This document shows, in pieces, positions 1-5,990 of a stretch of DNA of 6,369 bases (position 1 is the first letter of the stretch; every line of letters begins with the position of its first letter). The notes under the pieces were generated by a model. The model saw nothing but the letters and a program-made list of their open reading frames with translations. It had not been told where the DNA came from and made no database searches. Source of the stretch: Candidatus Dormiibacterota bacterium (lineage in GTDB: Bacteria > Chloroflexota > Dormibacteria > Aeolococcales > Aeolococcaceae); the NCBI GenBank assembly GCA_003153215.1, contig PLXL01000282.1, positions 17,946 through 24,314 of the forward strand, read 5' to 3'. The position numbers and the translations under genes were made by a program.

Positions 1-923
1 CGCCGGGCCCGCTCCACACCTCCGGCGACCAGCACCAGCGCCCCCTTGCCCAGGTGGTCGAAGAGGCTGGAGCCCTGGTTGAGATAGGGGGCGAAGAGGT
101 CCACGCCGTCGTCGTAGACGCCCAGCTCGAGCTGGGCGAGGTCCTGCTGCCACTGCTCGCGAACCTCCGGCCGGCAGCCGCCGACATCGAGGCCGGCCAC
201 CACCTCCTGGGCCCGGCGGACTGCCTCGGGGCTCAGGTCGAGCTCACGTGCAGGCAGCATCCGGACCCTCTCCAGGCGGGCGACCGAAGTCTGGGTGTCG
301 ACGTCGAAGGCCCGGATCTCGTCCACCTCGTCGCCGAACCACTCCGCCCGCCAGGGGCGTCCGCGATCCAGGCCAAAGACGTCGACGATGCCGCCGCGCA
401 CGGCCATCTCGCCGGGCGAGGTCACCGCGGTCACCCGCCGGTAGCCGAGGCGGACGAGGCGCTCGATGACCGCGTCGCGGCCGATCCGGGTACCCCGACC
501 GAGCTCGCCGGTGCTATCGAGCGCGCCGGTGGGGAGGGTGGGGCGGAGCAGCCCGGCCGGGGAGGCGACCACCAGGGCCGGCTCGCCGTCGCGGAGCAGG
601 GCGAGGGTGGCGATCCGGCGGCGGATCACCTCCTCCGACGGGGGGATGCGGTCGAAGCCGGGAGTGTCCGCCGCCGGCCAGAGACCCAGCCGCGCCTCGC
701 CGCCCCAGAGACGGGCATCGGCATAGACGGTCTCCGGGTCGGTCGCGATCACCAGGACGTGCCCGGAGGCGCGCCGGCGGGCCCACCAGGCGATCAGCCC
801 GACGGCGGCCGAGGGAACCCCGCCGAGGACGCGCAGGGAGCCGTTGACGAGCGCAGCCAGGGGGACGACCGCGTCCAGGCGGGAGGCCAGCGTGGGCGCG
901 CCGCCGGCAGGTGGCTCAATCAC
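1..923 (-). CDS. mfd: Transcription-repair coupling factor Mfd, N-terminal part (cut by window edge)
   Basis: Mfd removes RNA polymerase stalled at DNA lesions and recruits UvrA for nucleotide excision repair. The minus strand is open from a GTG at 923-921 to the window edge, giving 307 residues of a protein normally about 1,100-1,200 long. What is present is the UvrB-homology module. The strongest stretch is residues 154-216, with ERLVRLGYRRV, then SPGEMAVRGGIVDVF (169-183), WFGDEVDEIRAFD (195-207) and TQTS. The position of the UvrB Walker A loop reads GVPSAAVGL (35-43), so no ATP is bound here, as expected for Mfd rather than UvrB. The polymerase-interacting and translocase domains lie outside the window. 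The GTG is chosen because it overlaps the pth stop by 8 bases (GTGATTGA) and has GAGG 12 bases upstream, so translation is probably coupled to pth. No in-frame stop was seen. Confidence 0.93.
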   Translation of the reverse strand, partial: MIEPPAGGAPTLASRLDAVVPLAALVNGSLRVLGGVPSAAVGLIAWWARRRASGHVLVIATDPETVYADARLWGGEARLGLWPAADTPGFDRIPPSEEVIRRRIATLALLRDGEPALVVASPAGLLRPTLPTGALDSTGELGRGTRIGRDAVIERLVRLGYRRVTAVTSPGEMAVRGGIVDVFGLDRGRPWRAEWFGDEVDEIRAFDVDTQTSVARLERVRMLPARELDLSPEAVRRAQEVVAGLDVGGCRPEVREQWQQDLAQLELGVYDDGVDLFAPYLNQGSSLFDHLGKGALVLVAGGVERAR

Positions 924-1527
924 CGGGTGCCGGCACCTCGGCCCCCTCCGGTCCGGCCGGAGGAGGACGGTTGTACTCGTTCATGGCCCGCTCCAGGCCC
1001 TCGCGCACGATGGCCGCCACCGCGTCGGCGGCGCGGCCGAGGATGGCGGGCAGCGCCTGCCGCTCCGCGAGCGTGAAGGCATCCAGGACGTGGTCGACGG
1101 TGTCCTCACCCGCGGCGGGCCGGCCGATCCCGACCCGAACCCGGATGAAGTCCGGCGTCTGCCACGACTCGATGAGCGAGCGCACACCGCGATTGCCTCC
1201 CGCCGAGCCGCCCCGGCGTAGACGGAGGCGGCCGAAGGGGAGGTCGACGTCGTCGTGGACCACGACCACGTCGGAGGTCGGGACGCCGAGGACGCGCACG
1301 AGGTGGACGCCCGCTCGCCCGCTCAGGTTCATGTAGGTGGTGGGGCGGGCGAGGACGACGTCGAATCCGTCGACAGTGCCGGCGCGCACCTTGGCAGGCC
1401 CCTCGCGCCGCGCTCGGGCGAAGCGGCCCCGGCCCTCCAAAACGTCGAGGACCATCCACCCGCAGTTATGCCGGGTGTGGGCGTACTCGCCCCCGGGATT
1501 GCCGAGGCCGATGATCACGGTCGCCAT
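916..1527 (-). CDS. pth: Peptidyl-tRNA hydrolase
   Basis: Pth cleaves the ester bond of peptidyl-tRNAs that drop off ribosomes, recycling tRNA in the cytoplasm. The 203-residue product matches the family length (about 190-200). The N-terminal signature IGLGNPGGEYAHTRHN contains Asn10 and the catalytic His20. RPTTYMNLSG carries Asn67, and HDDVDLPFG carries the Asp (92/93) that polarises His20. The usual GGHNG loop reads GGNRG at 110-114, so the normally conserved His-Asn pair is replaced by Asn-Arg; the rest of the active site is intact. The C-terminal tail (about residues 187-203, Pro/Gly-rich) extends beyond the core. It starts 13 bases after the ybeY stop, with only a weak purine stretch (GAGAG) just before the ATG, and its stop overlaps the mfd start. 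It is probably co-transcribed with both neighbours. Confidence 0.96.
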   Translation of the reverse strand: MATVIIGLGNPGGEYAHTRHNCGWMVLDVLEGRGRFARARREGPAKVRAGTVDGFDVVLARPTTYMNLSGRAGVHLVRVLGVPTSDVVVVHDDVDLPFGRLRLRRGGSAGGNRGVRSLIESWQTPDFIRVRVGIGRPAAGEDTVDHVLDAFTLAERQALPAILGRAADAVAAIVREGLERAMNEYNRPPPAGPEGAEVPAPGD

Positions 1528-1540
1528 GGCTCTCGCGGCA

Positions 1541-1981
1541 TCAATGCGGTGCGAGGTGGGGAACGTCCTGCCCGGGGAGCAGTCTCCGGGTCAGGGCGGT
1601 CATCGCCGCCGCCCGCTCCGGCAGGTCATGGTCGTGGCCGAGGCAGTGGAGCAGGCCGTGGACGGCCAGCAGGCGGAGCTCGCCGGCGGCGGCCGCGGGG
1701 CTCTGGGCGCGCGCCCTTTCGACCGAGATCGCGACGTCGCCCACCCACTCGCGCCCGTCGCCCGGAAAGGCGAGGACGTCGGTGGCGGCGTCCACCCCGG
1801 CGTGATCCCGGTTGAGCCGGTGCAGCTCCTCGTCGTCCGTCAGCCGCACCGCCAGACCGGCGCGGGCGGGCACGCCGAGGAGGTCTCCGCTGCTGCGGAG
1901 CAGGGGGGCGAGCCCGCCGTCGCGGACCAGCGCCAGGCTCGCGGCGTCGAGGGTGGGCGAGCGGTGGATGGTCACCCGCAT
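1541..1981 (-). CDS. ybeY: Endoribonuclease YbeY (16S rRNA maturation, UPF0054)
   Basis: YbeY is a zinc-dependent single-strand endoribonuclease acting in 16S rRNA 3'-end maturation and ribosome quality control. The product is 146 residues, the usual size. The metal-binding motif is clear: HGLLHCLGHDH at 108-118, giving His108, His112 and His118. Upstream are the family blocks ATDVLAFP (66-73) and GDVAIS (81-86). The frame stays open upstream to 2248, but that stretch is an out-of-frame reading of rpsU and its terminator, with arginine/serine-rich nonsense; homology begins at MRVTIHR, so the ATG at 1981-1979 is the start. The ribosome binding site is poor (only TGAG a few bases before). It lies 70 bases downstream of rpsU and is separated from it by a terminator hairpin. 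Its position before pth fits a ribosome-maintenance cluster. Confidence 0.95.
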   Translation of the reverse strand: MRVTIHRSPTLDAASLALVRDGGLAPLLRSSGDLLGVPARAGLAVRLTDDEELHRLNRDHAGVDAATDVLAFPGDGREWVGDVAISVERARAQSPAAAAGELRLLAVHGLLHCLGHDHDLPERAAAMTALTRRLLPGQDVPHLAPH

Positions 1982-2000
1982 GGGGAACTCATGGTGGCGC

Positions 2001-2031
2001 AGAAAGAAAGGGGCTCGCCATTGGCGAGCCC
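2001..2031 (-). terminator. Intrinsic terminator after rpsU
   Basis: On the minus strand GGGCTCGCC, loop AAT, GGCGAGCCC form a perfect 9-bp GC-rich stem (2031-2011), followed immediately by CTTTCTTTCT (2010-2001). The T-rich side lies only in the minus direction; the plus direction is followed by CGAAAGG. It begins 20 bases after the rpsU stop and ends 19 bases before the ybeY ATG, so it ends rpsU transcripts and limits read-through into ybeY-pth-mfd. Confidence 0.8.
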
Positions 2032-2051
2032 GAAAGGTGGTGATGACGGCG

Positions 2052-2234
2052 TCAGCCGGCTTTCGCCCGGCGCTTCCGGGCGGCCACCAGCTTGCGCTTG
2101 CGGCGGACCGAGGGCTTCTCGTAGTGCTCGCGGCGCCGAACCTCCGAGAGGATGCCGTTCTGCTTGATCTTCTTGTTGAAGCGCCGAAGCGCGCTCTCAA
2201 AGGTCTCGCCTTCGCGGACCTTGACCTCCGACAC
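2052..2234 (-). CDS. rpsU: Small ribosomal subunit protein bS21
   Basis: bS21 is a small basic protein of the 30S subunit, sitting near the 16S rRNA 3' end and aiding translation initiation. The 60-residue product begins SEVKVREGETFESALRRF, continues through KKIKQNGILSEVRRREHYEKPS (about 21-42) and ends in an arginine/lysine tail, the standard bS21 layout and length. The start is GTG at 2234-2232: no ATG lies between it and unrelated upstream sequence, and an exceptionally complete Shine-Dalgarno precedes it. The open frame extends upstream to 2432, but that part shows no homology and is leader. A terminator follows, so it can be a monocistronic unit as well as the head of the ybeY-pth-mfd cluster. 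The gene also argues against an actinobacterial host, since most Actinobacteria lack it. Confidence 0.96.
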   Translation of the reverse strand: MSEVKVREGETFESALRRFNKKIKQNGILSEVRRREHYEKPSVRRKRKLVAARKRRAKAG

Positions 2235-2242
2235 GGTTGAGG

Positions 2243-2254
2243 GATCACCTCCTC
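2243..2254 (-). promoter_or_regulatory. Extended Shine-Dalgarno of rpsU
   Basis: Read on the minus strand, GAGGAGGTGATC contains a 10-base perfect complement (GGAGGTGATC) to the conserved 3' end of 16S rRNA, 8 bases before the GTG start. It fixes the rpsU start and should partly offset the weaker GTG codon. Confidence 0.85.
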
Positions 2255-2374
2255 GGCGCCGCCACCGGCGGCCTGACTGATGCGGACACCGCTCGTCCAC
2301 CGATGAGACGGGTGGCCCGGCGGCCCGGCCGCCGTGCTCGCCGTGGGCTCCAGCCCCGGCTGAACGGAGGCACC

Positions 2375-2383
2375 ACTCTAGCA
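2375..2383 (-). promoter_or_regulatory. Possible extended -10 promoter for rpsU
   Basis: The minus strand reads TGCTAGAGT, an extended -10 form (TGn followed by a four-of-six match to TATAAT). No convincing -35 lies 16-18 bases upstream. Transcription would start near 2368 and leave a leader of roughly 134 bases before rpsU, containing GC-rich hairpins (for example CGGCGG/CCGCCG at 2318-2334). This is a tentative call in a GC-rich spacer. Confidence 0.3.
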
Positions 2384-2436
2384 GGCGTTCCGGCTGGACG
2401 GCGGGCACCCTGCAAACAGATGTACGAAGCATCAGG

Positions 2437-2442
2437 TATCAT
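2437..2442 (+). promoter_or_regulatory. Probable -10 box of the helicase-nuclease gene
   Basis: TATCAT matches five of six bases of TATAAT in a locally AT-richer stretch. The ATG at 2449 begins 7 bases after the box, exactly where transcription would start. No Shine-Dalgarno is visible before the ATG (only GGCGG abutting it). The -35 is weak (CAAACA at 2413-2418, 18-base spacing). The arrangement suggests a leaderless mRNA. Confidence 0.45.
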
Positions 2443-2448
2443 CGGCGG

Positions 2449-5400
2449 ATGCTCGATTTCTCACCGGAGGCGCCGGCTGGCGCGGACGCCGGGACGGCCG
2501 GCGGGGCCACCGCCGCGGTGAACGAGGGTGCGGAGAACGAGGGTGCGGAGACCGGGCCGGCGGGCGGCGCTCCCGTGGATCTCGCCGATGGCGGGGAGAT
2601 CGGGGAGATCCGAGCGGCGAGCGGTGCTGCCGTGGAGCTGGACGGCGCGCAACGGCGAGCCGTCGACCACGGCGAGGGGCCGTGCCTGGTGCTGGCGGGC
2701 CCCGGTTCCGGCAAGACCCGGGTCATCGTCGAGCGCTTTCTCCGTCTGATCCGCGAGGGGACGCCGGCGGAGCGCCTGCTGGTGCTCACCTACACCCGCA
2801 AGGCCGCGACCGAGATGCGCGACCGGGTGGAGCGCGCCCACGGGCCCTTCGAGGGGGACCCGCCCCTCCTCAACTACCACTCCTTCGCCCAGCGGGTGCT
2901 GCGCCACTGGGGCTGGCGGCTCGGGATCTCACCGGCGTTCCGGATCGCCGACAAGGCGGAGCGGTGGCTGGTGGTCGACGGAATCCTCGGCGAGCTGCGC
3001 CCGACCACCCTCTACAACCCCCTGCGCTCCCATGACCTGGTGGACGCCATTCTCGACGTGATCGAGAAGGCCAAGCAGGAGCTGGTCTCTCCCGAGGATT
3101 ACGCGGGCTGGGCCGAAGCCCGCCTGGCCGCGGCGGCGGCCGGGGCCAGCCTGGAGCGCGAGCTGCTGACCCGGCACCGTGAGTGCGCCGAGGTCTACCG
3201 GCGCCTGGAGGCGACCTTCATGGAGCGGGCCGTCCTCGACCACGACGACACCATCCTCTACGCGGAACGGCTGCTGCGGGAGCACGCGGACGTCGGCGAG
3301 GCGGTGGCCGGGGCCATCGACCACGTGATGGTCGACGAGTACCAGGACACCAACTACGCGCAGGCCCGCCTGGTCGAGGTGCTGGCCGGAGAGCGGGGAA
3401 ACATCATGGTCGTCGCCGACGACGACCAGTCCATCTACAAGTTCCGGGGCGCGTCGCTCGCCAACCTCGATCGCTTCGCCCGCATCTACCCAAGCCACGA
3501 GCGCATCGTCCTGGACCGCAACTACCGATCCCATCAGGAGATCGTGGAGGCGAGCCGGGCCATCATCGGGGCGGCCCCCCCGGGCTCGCGCATCGAGAAG
3601 CACCTGGTCGCCGACCGGGGCGCCGGTGGTCAGGTGGAGGTGTGGCGAGCCGCCGACGAGCGCGGCGAGGTCGTCGAGGTGGCCGCCGAGTGCCGGCGCC
3701 TGATCGACGCCGGGGCCGACCCGGCCGGCATCGCCTGGCTCTTCCGGCGCCACGACGACATGCAGGCGGCGACCCGCGCCCTCCAGGAGGCGGGGGTGGC
3801 CTACGTGGTACACGGAGGCCGCGGATTCTTCCAGCGGCGCGAGATCAAGGACCTGATCGGGCTCCTTGGCGCCGTCCACGACCCCGGCGATTCCCAGGCG
3901 GTCCTCCGCTGCCTGCACCTGCCCTCCTTCGCGGTGAGCAACGCCGGCCGGCTCGCGCTCGGCCAGGCCGCCCGCGACCGCGATCTCCCGCTCGCCTCGG
4001 TGATCACCGGAGAGCTGCCGGAGCTGGGCGCGGACGACCTGGCGACCGCCCGCCGGCTGATCGACCTCCTGGTCGATCTCCACGCCCAGGCAGCCCGGGA
4101 CGATGTCCGCGACATCTTCTACGCCGCCCTCGAGGGGAGCGAGTTCCTCGGGATCCTGGATGACGCCGAGCCCCTGGCGCGGGCTCAGATCGGAGCCAAC
4201 CTCAACAAGTTCGGTGAGCTGCTGGAGGGCTTCGCCGACTGGAGCAACGACCGCAGCCTGCCCCTGGCGCTGCGCTACCTCGACATCCTGCGCAGCAGCC
4301 ACGCAGCGGACGAGATCGCGGCCGTCGAGGCCACGACGGTGGGGATCGGCCTGCTCACCGCCCACGCCGCGAAGGGCCTGGAGTGGCCGGTTGTCTTCCT
4401 CGGACGCTGCACCGAGGAGCGCTGGCCGGGGATGGGGGGCTTCCCCGCCCGCCTGACCCTCCCCGACGAGCTGGTGCCGGAGCCCGCCCCGGAGGGAGAG
4501 GCGAGCCGGGACGAGGAGCGCCGCCTCTTCTACGTGGCGGCGACCCGGGCCCGCGACCGCCTCGTCCTGGTCCATGCGCGCCGCTACCCGCACTCCTTCC
4601 GCGACGAGCGCCCGAGCCCCTTCCTGGCCGCCCTGGACGGAGCCGCTTGGGTGGCTCGGCGGGCCATCGAGGGCAGCCGGCCACCCACCCGCCGCCGGCT
4701 GGCCGCCGCGGCGGGCCTGCCCACGGCGACGATCCGAGCATCTGTCTCCGATCTCGCCGCCTTCAAGGACTGCGCCCGCCGTTACGCCTATCGCAGCGTC
4801 TACCGCCTGCCGGTGCCAGCCTCGCCCCAGCGCTGGTACGGGACCCTGGTGCACACCGTCCTCCAGGCCCTGGCGGCGCTGCGCCAGACCGGTGCCGAGG
4901 CCGGGCCGGACGAGGCGGGCCGCCTGTGGGGTGAGGCATGGGAGACGTCACGGGGCCCCAAGGGTGCTCATGCCGAGCTGCGCAGCCTGGGCGAGAGCCA
5001 GCTCCGGCGCTACGCGGCCTCACCGGGGTGGCGCGACGCCGAGCCTCTCATGGTCGAGCAGCCCTTCACCCTCGAAGTGAGCGCCGGCGACGTGACCGGA
5101 CGATTCGACCGCATCGACGCCGGGCCGGGCGGGGTCCAGGTGGTCATCGATTACAAGACCGGGCCGCCGCGCGAGGAGGAGTCCCTGCGCAAGGACCTTC
5201 AGGTCCGCGCCTACGCGGTGGCGCTCGCCCGCGAGCAGCACCGCGACGAGGCCACGGTCGAGCTGCACTGGCTCCAGACCGCCGAGGTCAGCCGGATGAC
5301 GTTCGACTCCGTCGCCCTAGGTCGGTTCCATTTCCAGGTGGAGAGCACGGCCCGCGAGCTGGCCGAGGCCCGCCGCGCCCACGACTTCCCGCCCAAGCCG

Positions 5401-5463
5401 AGCAGCTGGCGCTGCGGCCACTGCGAGTTCCGGACGGTGTGCGACGAGGGGCGGGAGCAGTAG
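2449..5463 (+). CDS. UvrD/PcrA-like SF1A helicase fused to a C-terminal PD-(D/E)XK Fe-S nuclease (AddB/AdnB-like)
   Basis: This is a predicted 3'-5' DNA translocase with attached nuclease, likely for DNA double-strand-break end processing. Residues 1-60 are a low-complexity Ala/Gly/Glu leader. Helicase motifs follow in order: LDGAQRRAV Q-motif (64-72), Walker A GPGSGKT (84-90), LTYTRKAATEMRDRV (Ia, 113-127), DEYQD (II, 296-300), DDDQSIYKFRG (III, 324-334), LDRNYRS (IV, 355-361), LLTAHAAKGLEW (V, 635-646) and RRLFYVAATRARDRL (VI, 691-705). The nuclease module spans about 765-1000: FKDC (Cys775), GTLVH (His802), GRFDRID (Asp887), IDYK (Asp901, Lys903), Q918-x3-Y922, and CGHCEFRTVC (Cys989, 992, 998). 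Together Cys775 and the CxxCx5C set look like the 4Fe-4S clamp of AddB/Cas4 nucleases. All catalytic residues are present. No partner subunit is seen in the window. The start is ATG 2449; later GTGs (2518, 2575, 2632) lack a Shine-Dalgarno. It is divergent from rpsU and has no co-directional neighbour within 500 bases. Confidence 0.92.
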   Translation: MLDFSPEAPAGADAGTAGGATAAVNEGAENEGAETGPAGGAPVDLADGGEIGEIRAASGAAVELDGAQRRAVDHGEGPCLVLAGPGSGKTRVIVERFLRLIREGTPAERLLVLTYTRKAATEMRDRVERAHGPFEGDPPLLNYHSFAQRVLRHWGWRLGISPAFRIADKAERWLVVDGILGELRPTTLYNPLRSHDLVDAILDVIEKAKQELVSPEDYAGWAEARLAAAAAGASLERELLTRHRECAEVYRRLEATFMERAVLDHDDTILYAERLLREHADVGEAVAGAIDHVMVDEYQDTNYAQARLVEVLAGERGNIMVVADDDQSIYKFRGASLANLDRFARIYPSHERIVLDRNYRSHQEIVEASRAIIGAAPPGSRIEKHLVADRGAGGQVEVWRAADERGEVVEVAAECRRLIDAGADPAGIAWLFRRHDDMQAATRALQEAGVAYVVHGGRGFFQRREIKDLIGLLGAVHDPGDSQAVLRCLHLPSFAVSNAGRLALGQAARDRDLPLASVITGELPELGADDLATARRLIDLLVDLHAQAARDDVRDIFYAALEGSEFLGILDDAEPLARAQIGANLNKFGELLEGFADWSNDRSLPLALRYLDILRSSHAADEIAAVEATTVGIGLLTAHAAKGLEWPVVFLGRCTEERWPGMGGFPARLTLPDELVPEPAPEGEASRDEERRLFYVAATRARDRLVLVHARRYPHSFRDERPSPFLAALDGAAWVARRAIEGSRPPTRRRLAAAAGLPTATIRASVSDLAAFKDCARRYAYRSVYRLPVPASPQRWYGTLVHTVLQALAALRQTGAEAGPDEAGRLWGEAWETSRGPKGAHAELRSLGESQLRRYAASPGWRDAEPLMVEQPFTLEVSAGDVTGRFDRIDAGPGGVQVVIDYKTGPPREEESLRKDLQVRAYAVALAREQHRDEATVELHWLQTAEVSRMTFDSVALGRFHFQVESTARELAEARRAHDFPPKPSSWRCGHCEFRTVCDEGREQ
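2521..2550 (+). repeat. 15-bp perfect tandem duplication in the helicase N-terminus
   Basis: AACGAGGGTGCGGAG occurs twice back to back (2521-2535 and 2536-2550), encoding NEGAE-NEGAE at residues 25-34. It is in frame, so it only lengthens the acidic, low-complexity leader ahead of the helicase core. A shorter perfect 9-bp tandem (GGGGAGATC at 2593-2601 and 2602-2610, residues GEI-GEI) lies 42 bases further on. Confidence 0.9.
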
Positions 5464-5474
5464 GAGGCTGGGCA

Positions 5475-5515
5475 GGCGGCGGGAGCGGAGGGTCGCCGCC
5501 CTCGTGCACCGGTGC
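5475..5515. terminator. Hairpins in the convergent gap after the helicase gene (weak terminator candidate)
   Basis: GGCGGCG (5475-5481) pairs with CGCCGCC (5494-5500) across a 12-base loop, and the self-complementary GCACCGGTGC follows at 5506-5515. Neither is followed by a T tract on either strand, so this is at best a GC-hairpin type terminator between the convergent helicase gene (ends 5463) and the minus-strand small ORF (ends 5559). Confidence 0.3.
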
Positions 5516-5558
5516 CCGTCCGGGGGCGCCCAACCCTCGGGAGCGGGCGGCGCCGAGA

Positions 5559-5858
5559 TCAGCTGGCCGGGCCGGGACCCGTCACACGCGCCCCGCCGGC
5601 GTCCGCCGCCTGCTCACCGTCGTCGAGCCAGGCCAGCGGGCAGCGGGGCCCTTCGGACTCATCCACCAGGAAGGGCAGACCATTGGCCGACGTCTGGCGG
5701 ATCGGCACCACCCGGAACCCCGCGCAGGTGAGCGGCTGACCGGCGAGGTAGGCGGGGCAGTCACCGGTCGCGGTCGGGCCGGTGCAGATGTCGGCCACCC
5801 GCCGCGTGCGCGGGTCGAGCAGGAGGAAAAGCCGGTCCGCCGGAGTCGACATGCCCAT
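5559..5858 (-). CDS. Hypothetical small protein with four cysteines
   Basis: I do not recognise this 99-residue product. It begins MGMSTPADRLFLLLDPRTRR and has cysteines at 25, 34, 45 and 73 (spacing x8, x10, x27), no membrane segment and no signal peptide; the tail after about residue 82 is Ala/Gly/Pro-rich. Codon usage fits a real gene: third positions are overwhelmingly G or C and the amino-acid composition is balanced, unlike the Arg/Pro-rich shadow frames here. The ATG at 5858 has AGGG six bases upstream; ATG 5852 (MSTPAD) is the alternative. The frame is open to an ATG at 5936, but the added residues look like translated spacer. It converges on the helicase gene and diverges from the membrane-protein gene at 6055, sharing a spacer with palindromes. 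The cysteines could bind metal or form disulfides; this is a guess. Confidence 0.6.
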   Translation of the reverse strand: MGMSTPADRLFLLLDPRTRRVADICTGPTATGDCPAYLAGQPLTCAGFRVVPIRQTSANGLPFLVDESEGPRCPLAWLDDGEQAADAGGARVTGPGPAS

Positions 5859-5942
5859 CTCGGTCCCTATCTCGCAATCTCCGGACCATCGTCCGCTCCC
5901 ACCCCGGCAGGGGCCATGGCCATAAGCCCCAGCCAATCTGAC

Positions 5943-5966
5943 GACTTAAGTCACATGACAATGTGA
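5943..5966. promoter_or_regulatory. Two adjacent palindromes, candidate operator in the divergent spacer
   Basis: GACTTAAGTC (5943-5952) is a perfect 10-base palindrome. Overlapping its last two bases, TCACAT-GACA-ATGTGA (5951-5966) is a perfect 6-4-6 inverted repeat. Both are AT-richer than the roughly 70% GC surroundings and lie in the 196-base spacer between the divergent small ORF (starts 5858) and membrane-protein gene (starts 6055). ATGACA (5955-5960), a near-match to a -35 hexamer, lies inside the repeat, so a bound protein could affect plus-strand initiation. The half-sites TCACA/TGTGA are the CRP consensus halves but in the opposite order and with a shorter spacer, so the regulator's family cannot be named from this. 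Confidence 0.5.
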
Positions 5967-5990
5967 TCGGGGGCCCATAGCTTGTAAGGT

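Noticed and set aside
1..923. UvrB rather than Mfd for the left-edge gene
   Set aside because: The UvrB Walker A loop is absent (GVPSAAVGL instead) and the RGGIVDVF block at about residue 177 together with the pth-mfd neighbourhood fits Mfd.
54..1076. 340-codon plus-strand open frame over mfd and pth
   Set aside because: It is antisense to two clearly recognisable genes, has a biased composition and crosses the mfd-pth junction.
1982..2248. Upstream extension of the ybeY frame giving a 235-residue protein
   Set aside because: The extra 89 residues read through the terminator hairpin and the rpsU gene in another frame and show no family similarity; YbeY is normally about 150 residues.
2241..2252. 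GGATCACCTCCT on the plus strand looks like the 3' end of 16S rRNA
   Set aside because: No rRNA precedes it. It is the complement of the strong rpsU Shine-Dalgarno, which pairs with that rRNA end.
2361..2430. Possible tRNA in the divergent spacer (GTTCCGGC-like stretch)
   Set aside because: No acceptor stem pairing, no proper T-loop (GTTCGAnnC) and no anticodon arm could be assembled.
2235..2432. Upstream extension of the rpsU frame to 126 residues
   Set aside because: Homology to bS21 starts at the GTG at 2234 directly after an ideal Shine-Dalgarno; the upstream translation is non-specific Arg/Gly/Pro sequence.
2929..4854. 641-codon minus-strand open frame opposite the helicase gene
   Set aside because: It is a shadow of the helicase coding strand, produced by high GC at third positions. 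Its translation has no recognisable domain and the plus-strand frame has all helicase motifs.
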